A DNA stretch of 64,000 nucleotides from Demequina lignilytica. GTDB lineage: Bacteria > Actinomycetota > Actinomycetes > Actinomycetales > Demequinaceae. Shown here one piece after another: positions 10,460 to 18,021 of this stretch (position 1 is the stretch's first letter; each line of letters opens with the position of its first letter). The stretch spans positions 310,001 to 374,000 of the forward strand of contig NZ_JAUHPX010000003.1 of assembly GCF_030418305.1 (NCBI RefSeq), written 5' to 3'. The notes beneath the pieces are model-generated. The model worked only from the letters and a program-made list of their open reading frames with translations. It did not search any database and was not told where the DNA came from. The translations under genes were made by a program, and so were the position numbers.

Positions 10460-11023
10460 TCAGGATTCCTCGGGCGCGTCGGGGACCTCGGGACCCTCGA
10501 CGCGCGACAGCCGCGCGCTCGCGTAGGACTGCAGCTCCTGGCCGAACGCCGCGAGGTCCCATGCCCACATGAGCTCGCCGCCGACGTTGCCGTACATGCG
10601 GGTCGCGCCGCGGACGTCGGGGCCGGACTCGGTGGCCGCCGCGAACCGCGTGGCGAGGTCGATGCGGCCGTTGCCCACCGCCCCGAAGTACGCGGTGAGC
10701 AGGCCGGACGCGTCGGCGAGCACCACCTCGAGCGGGTGCTGGAAGTCCTGAAGGGTGACGCCCTCAGGCGCGGACGGCGCGACGCGCCAGTAGCCGGACT
10801 CCTGGGACCAGACCTGGCCGTCCTCGCCGTCGGGTCCCATCAGCGTGATGGTCGACGAGTAGATGAGGTACGGCCCGCCGTCGTGATCGAACACGACCCG
10901 CTGGCGGAAGTCGGCGGCGTCGATCCCGGGGTAGTCGACCACGCCGTGGCCCTCCCAGGTCCCGACCACCCACGCGAGCGGGTAGACCTCGGGGGCGAGG
11001 TCGCTGGGGATGACGAACGTCAC
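10460..11023 (-). CDS. Nitrobindin/FABP-like beta-barrel protein
   Basis: A 187-residue protein matching the actinobacterial fatty-acid-binding-protein-like family that includes heme-binding nitrobindins. The signature GTWEGHG (about residues 21-27) opens a predominantly beta domain, with later conserved pieces such as SQESGYWR and the acidic C-terminus. Nitrobindins bind ferric heme and isomerise peroxynitrite, but this activity is inferred only from family. The GTG start at 11023 overlaps the stop of the preceding small membrane gene by 4 bases (GTGA), so the two are translationally coupled. Confidence 0.85.
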   Translation of the reverse strand: MTFVIPSDLAPEVYPLAWVVGTWEGHGVVDYPGIDAADFRQRVVFDHDGGPYLIYSSTITLMGPDGEDGQVWSQESGYWRVAPSAPEGVTLQDFQHPLEVVLADASGLLTAYFGAVGNGRIDLATRFAAATESGPDVRGATRMYGNVGGELMWAWDLAAFGQELQSYASARLSRVEGPEVPDAPEES

Positions 11024-11130
11024 CGGGCGGGACCCTTCACCAGGCGGTAGACCACGATCCCGGCGATCCAGGCGGTGGCGCCGAAGCCCGCGACGGCGAG
11101 GGCGGTGAACGTCATCTCAAGAGCGGTCAT
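11020..11130 (-). CDS. Small single-span membrane protein (36 aa), coupled to nitrobindin-like gene
   Basis: An unannotated-size gene of 36 residues (MTALEMTFTALAVAGFG then AWIAGIVVYRLVKGPAR), essentially one transmembrane helix with a basic tail. Support for it being real: its stop overlaps the next gene's GTG start by four bases, and TAGACT ends 7 bases before its ATG, which would make it the leaderless first gene of the operon. Function unknown. Confidence 0.7.
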   Translation of the reverse strand: MTALEMTFTALAVAGFGATAWIAGIVVYRLVKGPAR

Positions 11131-11171
11131 AGGGGTGAGTCTAGTCGTGGATCCGGGACCTTCGGCAGGGG

Positions 11172-11531
11172 TCAGTAGACCAGCGCGGTCGCGTCGGGCG
11201 CGGTCGCCTCGGCGACGAAGGCCGCGGCGCCGGCGATGCGCGCGCCCTCGATGAGGTCCGCCTCGGTGATCCCGCGCCGCTGCGCGCACTGCGTGCAGAC
11301 CGTGAGCGTCCCGCCGGCGGCGAGGATCGCCTCGCGCAGCGCGGACAGTGGCGGCGAGTACGCCAGCTCCACGTCCTCCGACCCGAGCACGCCGTGGACG
11401 CTCGCCTCACCGGTGAGCCACACGCTGACGGTCCGGCCGCTGGCGGCCGCGGTCGCGGCGACGGTGAACGCCTGCATCAACGCCTCCGGCCGCTCCGCGC
11501 CCCAGGTGCACTTGACCACCAGCGCGGGCAT
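11172..11531 (-). CDS. DsrE/DsrF-like sulfur-relay protein
   Basis: A 119-residue protein of the DsrE/DsrF/TusD fold, whose members carry sulfur on a cysteine. It has the early strand-helix with VVKCTWG and a CTQCAQRRG segment at about residue 79 that provides the likely active cysteines. Clustering with a DUF4395 membrane protein and a thioredoxin-like protein points to sulfur or disulfide redox work at the membrane. It starts 2 bases from the end of the DUF4395 gene, so it is almost certainly co-transcribed. The partner enzyme is not evident. Confidence 0.85.
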   Translation of the reverse strand: MPALVVKCTWGAERPEALMQAFTVAATAAASGRTVSVWLTGEASVHGVLGSEDVELAYSPPLSALREAILAAGGTLTVCTQCAQRRGITEADLIEGARIAGAAAFVAEATAPDATALVY

Positions 11532-11532
11532 G

Positions 11533-11970
11533 TCAGGCCGCCCGGGTGGTGAGGCGCTTGACCAGCAGGTAGATCTCGCAGCCCAGGCAGAGGTTGAACA
11601 CGCCGTTGAGGAACGAGGCGAAGGTCACGAAGCCGGTGAAGACGTAGAAGCCGAGGTCCAGGCCGAGCAGGCCGCACGCGACGGCGAGGATCGAGAAGGT
11701 GAGGCCCATCTGCTGCGCGAAGCGCGGCGGCCGGAACGACTCGGTCTCCGTGGGCGGCGCGAGGCGGGGACGCACGAACGTCTTGAACACCCACGACTGC
11801 ACGGTCGCCTGCGGACCCACGATCGCGCCGGGGATGAACAGCACGAGCAGCACCGCCATGATCGCGATGCCCCCGGTGTTGGCGCCCACGAGCAGGGCGG
11901 CGACGGAGAACGCGAGCTGGAAGAACGCGCCGAAGCGAGGGCCGCGCGGGTCGAGCTGGAGGTCGTTCAT
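11533..11970 (-). CDS. DUF4395 membrane protein
   Basis: A 145-residue membrane protein with about four hydrophobic helices (residues 12-30, 35-52, 86-103 and 106-128) and the family's C-terminal CLGCEIY motif, which puts two cysteines near a membrane edge. The N-terminal DPRGPRFGAFFQ also matches. The function of DUF4395 is unknown. The repeated neighbourhood with thioredoxin and DsrE proteins suggests transfer of electrons or sulfur across the membrane; this is inference. A 10-mer copy (11989-11998) lies between this gene and the upstream thioredoxin gene. Confidence 0.85.
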   Translation of the reverse strand: MNDLQLDPRGPRFGAFFQLAFSVAALLVGANTGGIAIMAVLLVLFIPGAIVGPQATVQSWVFKTFVRPRLAPPTETESFRPPRFAQQMGLTFSILAVACGLLGLDLGFYVFTGFVTFASFLNGVFNLCLGCEIYLLVKRLTTRAA

Positions 11971-12003
11971 GGGGGGCTCCTGGGGTGGGGACGATGCGGG
12001 GGT

Positions 12004-12438
12004 TCAGATGGAGTAGTCGGTGCCGGTGCGCGGCACGGCTGCGAGGGCCTCGCGCGCCTGGTGCTCGGTGGGGGCTCCCGAGATGCGCGACACGACCACG
12101 CCGTCGCCGTCGAGCAGCAGGATGGTGGGGGTGCGCATGATCTCGAGCTCGCGGGCCAGGTCGAGCCGCTCCGACGCGTCGATCTCGATGTGGACCACGC
12201 GGGGGTCCTCGGCGGCGAGGCGTCCCAGCAGCGACGCGGTGGGCGGGCACTTCGCGCACATGGGCGTCGAGAACTGCACGAACGTCGCGTGGTAGCCGCG
12301 CTTCGCGCCGAGCGTCGCGGAGGACAGCGAGCCCGCTCGCTCGACCTCGTGCGCGACTCCCTGGCGCCGCTGCCACCAGAGCGCGGCGAGGGACGCGACC
12401 ACCAGGATCGCGACGACGATGAGGACACGGACGAGCAT
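12004..12438 (-). CDS. Membrane-anchored thioredoxin-like protein
   Basis: A 144-residue protein with an N-terminal transmembrane anchor (residues 3-22) and a thioredoxin domain. The redox motif is CAKC (Cys61, Cys64) in FSTPMCAKCPP, followed by the expected cis-proline loop RTPTILLL. An anchored, probably extracytoplasmic thiol oxidoreductase is the natural reading. It heads the thioredoxin-DUF4395-DsrE set on the minus strand, and its own start lies 18 bases after the stop of an unidentified membrane gene, so all four may form one unit. Confidence 0.88.
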   Translation of the reverse strand: MLVRVLIVVAILVVASLAALWWQRRQGVAHEVERAGSLSSATLGAKRGYHATFVQFSTPMCAKCPPTASLLGRLAAEDPRVVHIEIDASERLDLARELEIMRTPTILLLDGDGVVVSRISGAPTEHQAREALAAVPRTGTDYSI

Positions 12439-12456
12439 GGACTTCCTTCGAGGGCT

Positions 12457-13191
12457 TCAGCCGATGAGCAGACGGCCGGCGATGTAGACGAGCGCGCCCG
12501 CCGCCAGAACGGGCGAGAGTGCCGATGCTATTCCCGGCATCCAGTCGCGTGGTCGCGGCTCCCGCCGGTACAGCTCCTGCAGCAGCGTGACGATCACCGC
12601 GCAGAGGAAGCCCACGAAGCCGCCGGCGTACCAGACCAGGTCCGGGAACAGGTAGCCCGTGCCCAGCCCGAAGCCGGTGCCGGCGACCAGCGCGATGATG
12701 GTGTTGAGGTGCGGGTTCGGCGTCGAGACCGCCGCCACGGACGAGGCCGCCAGCGCGACGGCGCCCGCGACCACCAGGTCCTCGGAGCCGTGCGTGCGGG
12801 CGGCCGCGAGCCACGCCGCACCTGAGGTCACGACGATGGCCCCCGCCGCGACGGCGGCGACCGAGGTGACGGTCCGTCCCCGTGCGCTCGCGAAGAACAC
12901 CTCGGAGACGAGCGCGGCGATGACCATGAGGGCGACCGCCGCGACCACGTGGCGCAGGTGGGGCGCGGTCCTGCCCAGTGCGATCGCCGCGAGCGCCAGC
13001 GCGCCGCCCACGGTCAGGATCACCGTGGCGTGGCGCTTGCGGGACGCGCGCAGCAGCGCGGGCCATCCCAGGGCTGTGAGCGTGATCAGTGCGAGCACCG
13101 CGACCGCGAGATACCTGGTCCCCAGGTATCCGGCGACGCCGACGAGGGCGGCGGCGGCGGCCGTGATGGTCGCCCTCGTCGTCGGAATCAT
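12457..13191 (-). CDS. Polytopic membrane protein, unknown
   Basis: A 244-residue protein that is almost entirely hydrophobic, with about seven or eight predicted membrane spans and a basic loop (LQELYRREPRPRDW). I recognise no family motif. It sits directly upstream of the anchored thioredoxin gene on the same strand (18-base gap) and is divergent from glnR (57 bases between starts). The function is not assigned; a small-molecule transporter or a membrane-redox partner are both possible. Confidence 0.75.
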   Translation of the reverse strand: MIPTTRATITAAAAALVGVAGYLGTRYLAVAVLALITLTALGWPALLRASRKRHATVILTVGGALALAAIALGRTAPHLRHVVAAVALMVIAALVSEVFFASARGRTVTSVAAVAAGAIVVTSGAAWLAAARTHGSEDLVVAGAVALAASSVAAVSTPNPHLNTIIALVAGTGFGLGTGYLFPDLVWYAGGFVGFLCAVIVTLLQELYRREPRPRDWMPGIASALSPVLAAGALVYIAGRLLIG

Positions 13192-13247
13192 GGGCGTTAG
13201 TCTCTCAGACCCCGCGGCGGTACAGTGAAGCCCAATCGGAGGTGGCG

Positions 13248-13958
13248 ATGGCAGACCTGCTCGTGCTCACGCCGTCGGCAGACGGCGCGGCCGATGTCCT
13301 GCCTGCCCTCGCATTGCTGTCGCATCGCACCCGCGTGGTCGCGCCCGAGCCGTCGGCGATGCTCGACGCGATGGACGCCGACATCCTGGTGGTCGACGCG
13401 CGCGCCGACCTGGTCGAGGCCCGCAACAACTGCAACCTCATCCAGGTGACCGGCGTCGCGGTCCCGATCCTCCTGGTGCTCCGCGAGGGCGGCATGTCGA
13501 TCGTGAACGCCGACTGGGGCGCCGCGGACGTGGTGCTCGCCGAGGCGTCCCCCGCCGAGGTGGAGGCGCGGGTGCGGCTGCTGATGGGACGCGCGAGCGC
13601 CGCCGACCCCCTCGAGCGGGCGGCCGAGTACTCCTCGGGCGACCTCACGGTCGACGTCGGCGGCTACACGGCCCGCCTCAAGGGCGTCCCGCTGGACCTC
13701 ACGTACAAGGAGTTCGAGCTGCTCAAGTACCTGATGCAGCACCCGGGCCGCGTGTACACGCGCGACCAGCTCCTGCAGGAGGTGTGGGGCTTCGACTACT
13801 ACGGCGGCACCCGCACCGTCGACGTCCATGTACGCCGGCTGCGCGCCAAGCTGGGCGCCGAGCATGAGCACCTGATCGGCACCGTGCGCAACGTCGGCTA
13901 CCGCTTCGATCCCCCGCAGCCCGCGCGCACCGCGGCCCAGGGAGCAGCCACCGTCTGA
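13248..13958 (+). CDS. glnR: GlnR-type orphan response regulator of nitrogen metabolism
   Basis: A 236-residue OmpR-family regulator close to Streptomyces GlnR throughout: the N-terminal LVLTPSADGAADVLPALALL, the REGGMSIVNADWG stretch, and the DNA-binding domain with FELLKYLMQHPGRVYTRDQL and GGTRTVDVHVRRLRAKLG. The receiver lacks the full set of phosphorylation residues and no histidine kinase is nearby, as expected for GlnR. It should control glnA, amtB and nitrate genes. A GGAGG ends 5 bases before the ATG at 13248, which is preferred over the GTG at 13242. TACAGT at about 13221 could be the -10 element. Confidence 0.93.
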   Translation: MADLLVLTPSADGAADVLPALALLSHRTRVVAPEPSAMLDAMDADILVVDARADLVEARNNCNLIQVTGVAVPILLVLREGGMSIVNADWGAADVVLAEASPAEVEARVRLLMGRASAADPLERAAEYSSGDLTVDVGGYTARLKGVPLDLTYKEFELLKYLMQHPGRVYTRDQLLQEVWGFDYYGGTRTVDVHVRRLRAKLGAEHEHLIGTVRNVGYRFDPPQPARTAAQGAATV

Positions 13959-14005
13959 CGGGTAGACTCCTGCTGCACCCTCCCCGACGAGATCTTCGGA
14001 GCAGC

Positions 14006-15343
14006 ATGCCCACTCGCGCGACGCGCCTCTTCTCCCGCCTGACACCGTCGACGGAGCGCACGCTCGCCGACGTCCTGCGGACCGAACGCGCCGGCGGCAT
14101 CCTGCTCCTGATCGGCACGGTCGCGGCGCTGGTGCTCGCGAACAGCCCGCTGCACGAGCTCTACGAGTCGGTGCGCGACTTCGTGATCGGGCCGCACGCC
14201 CTCCACCTCGACCTGAGCGTCGAGGCGTGGGCGAAGGACGGGCTGCTCGCCATCTTCTTCTTCGTGGTGGGCCTCGAGCTCAAGCGCGAGATCGTGGTCG
14301 GCGAGCTCCGCCGCCCGTCGACCGCGATCGTCCCGATCGTCGCCGCGATCGGCGGCATGGCGGTCCCCGCGCTGCTGTACGTCGCCCTCAACCTGGCCGA
14401 GGGCGGGTCCCTCAAGGGCTGGGCGGTGCCGACCGCCACGGACATCGCCTTCGCCATCGCCGTGCTCGCAGTGGTCGGCAAGTGGCTCCCCAACGCGCTC
14501 CGCGCGTTCCTGCTGACGCTCGCCGTGGTGGACGACCTGCTCGCGATCATCATCATCGCCGTGTTCTTCAGCAGCGACCTCAACTTCCTGTGGCTGGCGG
14601 TGTCCGCGGTGCTGATCGTCGGATTCGGCCTGGTGATCCGCAAGGGCTGGACCTCGCCGTTCCTGCTGGTGCCGATCGCGTTCGCCGCGTGGGCCTTCAT
14701 GCACGCCTCCGGGGTCCACGCGACCATCGCGGGCGTCGCGCTCGGCATGATGGTGCCGGCGGTCGCCCGCAAGGGCGAGAAGCACTCGCTCGCCGAGCAC
14801 TGGGAGCACCTGTGGCGCCCCGTGTCGGCCGGCTTCGCGGTCCCCGTGTTCGCCCTGTTCGCCGCCGGCGTCGCCATCAGCGCGGACGCCATCTCCGAGG
14901 TGATCGCGAGCCCGGTCGCGCACGGTGTCGTGGTCGGCCTGGTGATCGGCAAGCCGCTCGGGATCGTGCTCGCCACCTTCCTGGTCGCGACCTTCACCAA
15001 CGCCCAGCTCGATCGGGGCCTCTCGTGGTGGGACGTCACGGGGATGGGGTTCCTTGCGGGCATCGGCTTCACCGTCTCCCTCCTGATCGGAGACCTCGCG
15101 TTCGGCGGGGAGAACGCCGACGTGGTCAAGCTCTCCGTGCTGACCGCGTCCGTGCTCGCGGCCGCGCTCGGCGCGGGGCTCCTGGGCTTCCGCGACCGCT
15201 TCTACCGACGGCTGTACGAGCGGCGCTCCACGCCGGTGCCGCTGCCCGCCAACCGGATGGCGAAGCCCGAGGACCTCGCGAAGAGCGTCGGGGTCGACCC
15301 CGACGAGGTCGGCGTCGACGAGCACCCGCGCGCGGACCACTAG
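14006..15343 (+). CDS. nhaA: Na+/H+ antiporter NhaA
   Basis: A 445-residue inner-membrane antiporter exchanging Na+ for protons, for sodium and alkaline-pH tolerance. About twelve membrane spans are visible. The paired aspartates of the ion site are in LAVVDDLLAIIII (about residue 175), and the discontinuous-helix motif TATDIAFAI is present. The C-terminal tail of some 55 residues is hydrophilic and acidic, somewhat longer than in E. coli NhaA. A TAGACT -10-like element at 13972-13977 and a GGAG before the ATG suggest its own promoter with a short leader. It converges on nth, whose stop is 12 bases away. Confidence 0.96.
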   Translation: MPTRATRLFSRLTPSTERTLADVLRTERAGGILLLIGTVAALVLANSPLHELYESVRDFVIGPHALHLDLSVEAWAKDGLLAIFFFVVGLELKREIVVGELRRPSTAIVPIVAAIGGMAVPALLYVALNLAEGGSLKGWAVPTATDIAFAIAVLAVVGKWLPNALRAFLLTLAVVDDLLAIIIIAVFFSSDLNFLWLAVSAVLIVGFGLVIRKGWTSPFLLVPIAFAAWAFMHASGVHATIAGVALGMMVPAVARKGEKHSLAEHWEHLWRPVSAGFAVPVFALFAAGVAISADAISEVIASPVAHGVVVGLVIGKPLGIVLATFLVATFTNAQLDRGLSWWDVTGMGFLAGIGFTVSLLIGDLAFGGENADVVKLSVLTASVLAAALGAGLLGFRDRFYRRLYERRSTPVPLPANRMAKPEDLAKSVGVDPDEVGVDEHPRADH

Positions 15344-15354
15344 CGCCCCGGGGG

Positions 15355-16053
15355 CTACCGCCGGACGCGCGCCCCGGGAGCGGTGGGGCACAGCGCGGCG
15401 ATCTCGCAGGAGCCGCAGTCCGGCGTGCGCGCCATGCACCGGCGGCGACCGTGGAAGATCACCCGGTGCGACCAGAGCGTCCACTCGCGGCGCTCGATCA
15501 AGGCCATCAGGTCCCGCTCGACCACCACGGGGTCCTCGCTCACCGTGAGACCCAGGCGTCGGGCGAGGCGGCCCATGTGGGTGTCGACCGTGATGCCCGG
15601 CACGTCGAACGCGTTGCCGAGCACCACGTTCGCCGTCTTCCTCCCCACGCCGCGCAGCGTCACCAGGTCCCGGAGCCGGCCGGGCACCGCGCCGTCGTAC
15701 CGCTCGACGATGTCGCGGCTCAGCCCGAGCAGCGACTCCGCCTTGGAGCGGTAGAAGCCGGTGGGCTTGATCAGCGCCTCGAGCTCGTCCCGGTCCGCGC
15801 CGGCCATCGCCGCGGCGTCGGGGAACCGGGAGAACAGCGCGGGAGTCACCTGGTTCACGCGGACGTCCGTGCACTGTGCGCTCAGCACCGTCGCGGCGAG
15901 CAGCTGGAACGGCGTGCCGTAGTCGAGCTCGCAGTGGGCGTCCGGGTACACGTCGGCCAGCGCCCGGTTGATCGCGCGGGCCCGGCGGACGAGCGCGACC
16001 GGGGGCGCCTCCTGGTCGCTCCTCGCGACGGTCAGCGGTGCGGGGCGGGACAT
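15355..16053 (-). CDS. nth: Endonuclease III
   Basis: A DNA glycosylase/AP lyase for oxidised pyrimidines (232 residues from the chosen start). The helix-hairpin-helix [12 protein letters not shown] holds catalytic Lys139, Asp157 lies in ITVDTH, and the 4Fe-4S cluster cysteines are Cys206, 213, 216 and 222 in exact C-x6-C-x2-C-x5-C spacing. I chose the ATG at 16053, not the GTG three codons upstream, because TAGGGT ends 7 bases before it, as in other apparently leaderless genes here. It is divergent from the RsiG-like/crp pair; nth next to crp is common in actinobacteria. Confidence 0.95.
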   Translation of the reverse strand: MSRPAPLTVARSDQEAPPVALVRRARAINRALADVYPDAHCELDYGTPFQLLAATVLSAQCTDVRVNQVTPALFSRFPDAAAMAGADRDELEALIKPTGFYRSKAESLLGLSRDIVERYDGAVPGRLRDLVTLRGVGRKTANVVLGNAFDVPGITVDTHMGRLARRLGLTVSEDPVVVERDLMALIERREWTLWSHRVIFHGRRRCMARTPDCGSCEIAALCPTAPGARVRR

Positions 16054-16148
16054 GGATCTCACCCTAGCGACCGCTCAAGCCTCGCCTGGCCCCGGCCGAT
16101 ACACGGATGTGGCGAGCACACGGCCCGCCGGTCGCGAGGGAGGTGAAG

Positions 16149-16553
16149 GTGACCCCGTCCTCGACTGCAGACGCCGTCGCCGAGCTGCGTCAGCGACGCC
16201 GCGACACACGACGTGAGCTGGCCCGCGTGCGCTGGTGGCGCCGCCTGGTGCAGGCGCGCCGCGACCTCGCCGTCGCGTTCCTGGCGCGACCGGAGATCAC
16301 GGGTGACGCCGGCCTCGATCTGTCGTGGGAGGCGCTCGCGGCCGGTGCGCCGACGGGCGACGAGCTCTCCCGGGCGCTGTGGCCCGACGCTGCCGGCCTG
16401 TCCGTCGCGACCGTCGACGATCTCGACCGGCTCGACGCCGGGCTGGAGGCGTACGAGACTCGCGTGGCCGCGACCCTTGATAATGTGACGGCGCAGATGG
16501 TGCGCGCGCTCGCGGACACGCACCGGATGGATGACGGCGAGAAGGGTCCCTGA
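16149..16553 (+). CDS. RsiG-like small helical protein upstream of crp
   Basis: A 134-residue, helix-rich, charged protein starting at GTG 16149 behind GGGAGG. The first half forms a long predicted coiled coil with R-x3-Q-x3-D (RRLVQARRD). This is the end of the c-di-GMP-binding signature E-x3-S-x2-R-x3-Q-x3-D known from RsiG, the anti-sigma factor of WhiG in Streptomyces. The earlier E and S positions do not align in register. The segment around ALADTH at the C-terminus is also helical. It ends 1 base before the crp start and is probably co-transcribed. Family membership is tentative and binding of c-di-GMP is not established. Confidence 0.6.
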   Translation: MTPSSTADAVAELRQRRRDTRRELARVRWWRRLVQARRDLAVAFLARPEITGDAGLDLSWEALAAGAPTGDELSRALWPDAAGLSVATVDDLDRLDAGLEAYETRVAATLDNVTAQMVRALADTHRMDDGEKGP

Positions 16554-16554
16554 C

Positions 16555-17247
16555 ATGGCCGATGCCGCTCGTGAGGAGCAGCTGCTGCGCTCCTCGCCGC
16601 TGTTCGGCGGCATGGATCAGGCGACCGCACGCTCGCTCGTCGGGCAGATGAAGCGCCGCGAGCTCGCCCGCGGCGAGACCATCTTCAACGAGGGCGACGA
16701 CGGTCACGCCCTGTATGTCGTGGTCAAGGGCAAGATCAAGCTGGCCCGGACCGCGCGCGACGGCCGCGAGAACCTGCTCGCCCTGCTCGGCGTGGGCGAC
16801 ATGCTCGGCGAGCTGTCCGTCTTCGACCCCGGCCCGCGGCTGTCGCGGGCGCACGCGGTCGAGGACTCGATCGTCTACGAGCTGCCGAAGAGCGTGCTCG
16901 ACGTCTGGCTGGACGACCACCTCGAGATGTCGCGCCACATGCTGCGCGCCCTCGCCCAGCGCATCCGGCGGATGTCGAACACGATGGCGGACCTGGTGTT
17001 CTCCGACGTGCCCGGGCGCGTCGCCAAGGCGATCCTCGACCTGGGCCACCGCTTCGGCAGGATGGAGCGCGGCCATGTCACCGTGAGGCACGGCCTCACG
17101 CAGGAGGAGCTCGCCCAGCTCGTCGGAGCCTCGCGCGAGACCGTGAACAAGGCGCTCGCCGACTTCGCCTCGCGCGGATGGATCGACGTCCACATCGGCG
17201 CCGTCGAGGTGTACGAGCCCGAGCGCCTCCGGGCCCGCTCGCGCTAG
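16555..17247 (+). CDS. crp: Crp/Fnr-family global regulator (Crp/GlxR type)
   Basis: A 230-residue cAMP-receptor-type regulator. The cyclic-nucleotide-binding domain (about residues 15-125) has the phosphate-binding cassette GELSVFDPGPRLSRAHA. A long dimer helix follows, and the C-terminal winged helix-turn-helix is LTQEELAQLVGASRETVNKAL. It closely resembles mycobacterial Crp (Rv3676) and corynebacterial GlxR. The ATG at 16555 lies 1 base after the RsiG-like stop; the frame extends upstream without support. A perfect 14-bp hairpin follows the gene. In this lineage such regulators control carbon catabolism, so the glycosidase operons downstream could be targets, though no clear Crp site was identified. 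Confidence 0.94.
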   Translation: MADAAREEQLLRSSPLFGGMDQATARSLVGQMKRRELARGETIFNEGDDGHALYVVVKGKIKLARTARDGRENLLALLGVGDMLGELSVFDPGPRLSRAHAVEDSIVYELPKSVLDVWLDDHLEMSRHMLRALAQRIRRMSNTMADLVFSDVPGRVAKAILDLGHRFGRMERGHVTVRHGLTQEELAQLVGASRETVNKALADFASRGWIDVHIGAVEVYEPERLRARSR

Positions 17248-17277
17248 CCGCGTCGCGCCGCCCGACGGCGAGGCGAC

Positions 17278-17311
17278 GCGGGACGATGCGGTGGTCGCCG
17301 CATCGTCCCGC
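17278..17311. terminator. Perfect hairpin between crp and ridA built from the repeated 10-mer
   Basis: A 14-bp perfect stem (17278-17291 with 17298-17311) and a 6-base loop. Each arm contains one exact copy of the genome-repeated word: GGACGATGCG at 17281-17290 and its reverse complement at 17299-17308. It lies between two convergent genes and would serve as a bidirectional terminator. Its last base is within the ridA stop codon. Paired uptake sequences used as terminators are well known in Neisseria and Haemophilus. Confidence 0.85.
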
Positions 17312-17784
17312 TACAGGGAGCGAAGCGCGACGGTGAGCTCGACCTCGACCGGTGCCCCCAGCGGGAGTGAGGCGACGCCGACCGCGGAGCGCGCGTGGCG
17401 ACCCGCCTCGCCGAAGACCTCGACGAGCAGGCTCGAGGCGCCGTTGATGACCGCGGGCTGCGCGGTGAAGCCGGGAGCGGAGGCGACGAAGCCGGTGATC
17501 TTCACCACGGACTCGATGCTGTCGAGCCCGCCGGCGGCCTGCGCGGCCGCGGCGAGCGCGTTGAGCGCGGCGACCCGGGCGCACTCGTTCGCGCGCTCCG
17601 GGGTCACGTCGCCGGACCGCTGGCCGACGACCCCGACCGCGATCAGGTCGCCCGAGACGAGCGGCAGCTGACCCGACGTGTGGATGAGGTCGCCGATCCG
17701 CTTCGCGGGGACGTAGGTGCCCACCGGGGTCGCCACCTCGGGCAGCTCGAGCCCCAGCGCGGCGAGGCGCTGCGAGGCGCTCAC
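17311..17784 (-). CDS. RidA-family (YjgF) protein
   Basis: A 157-residue RidA/YjgF/UK114 protein, of the longer actinobacterial YjgF-like branch. It has the trimer-forming fold with YVPAKRIGDLIHTSGQLPL, a central NALAAAAQAAGG helix, and the late GVASLPLGAPVEVELTVAL, where RidA carries its imine-site residues; the strictly conserved Arg of true enamine deaminases is less clear (ARSAVGVASL). The GTG at 17784 follows the DUF4177-like gene by only 2 bases, so it is the second gene of a pair. The order near crp matches mycobacteria. Confidence 0.88.
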   Translation of the reverse strand: MSASQRLAALGLELPEVATPVGTYVPAKRIGDLIHTSGQLPLVSGDLIAVGVVGQRSGDVTPERANECARVAALNALAAAAQAAGGLDSIESVVKITGFVASAPGFTAQPAVINGASSLLVEVFGEAGRHARSAVGVASLPLGAPVEVELTVALRSL

Positions 17785-17786
17785 GC

Positions 17787-17945
17787 TCAGCCGACCTTGG
17801 GACGCTTGAGGTAGGCCACCAGGCCGCCGGTCGGACCGGTCACCACCTGCACGAGCTCCCAGCCGTCGTCGCCCCACTGGTCCAGGATCTGCTTGGTCAC
17901 GTGGTCGATGAGCGGCACGGTCGCGTATTCCCACTTCTCAGTCAT
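17787..17945 (-). CDS. DUF4177-like small protein (52 aa)
   Basis: A 52-residue protein, MTEKWEYATVPLIDHVTKQI followed by a WGDDGWELVQVVTG segment and ending YLKRPKVG. The two-strand plus helix pattern with EKWEY and GWELV is the DUF4177 type. TAGGCT ends 6 bases before the ATG at 17945, so this is probably the leaderless first gene of a two-gene transcript with ridA (2-base gap). A homologous small gene next to a RidA-like gene exists in the mycobacterial crp-ponA2 region. Function unknown. Confidence 0.85.
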   Translation of the reverse strand: MTEKWEYATVPLIDHVTKQILDQWGDDGWELVQVVTGPTGGLVAYLKRPKVG

Positions 17946-18021
17946 GCCGCGAGCCTATCCTCCGCGTACCCCGCGCACCGGCCGGACGGGCTCTCAGCAT
18001 CGCTGACTTAAACTGGAAGGC

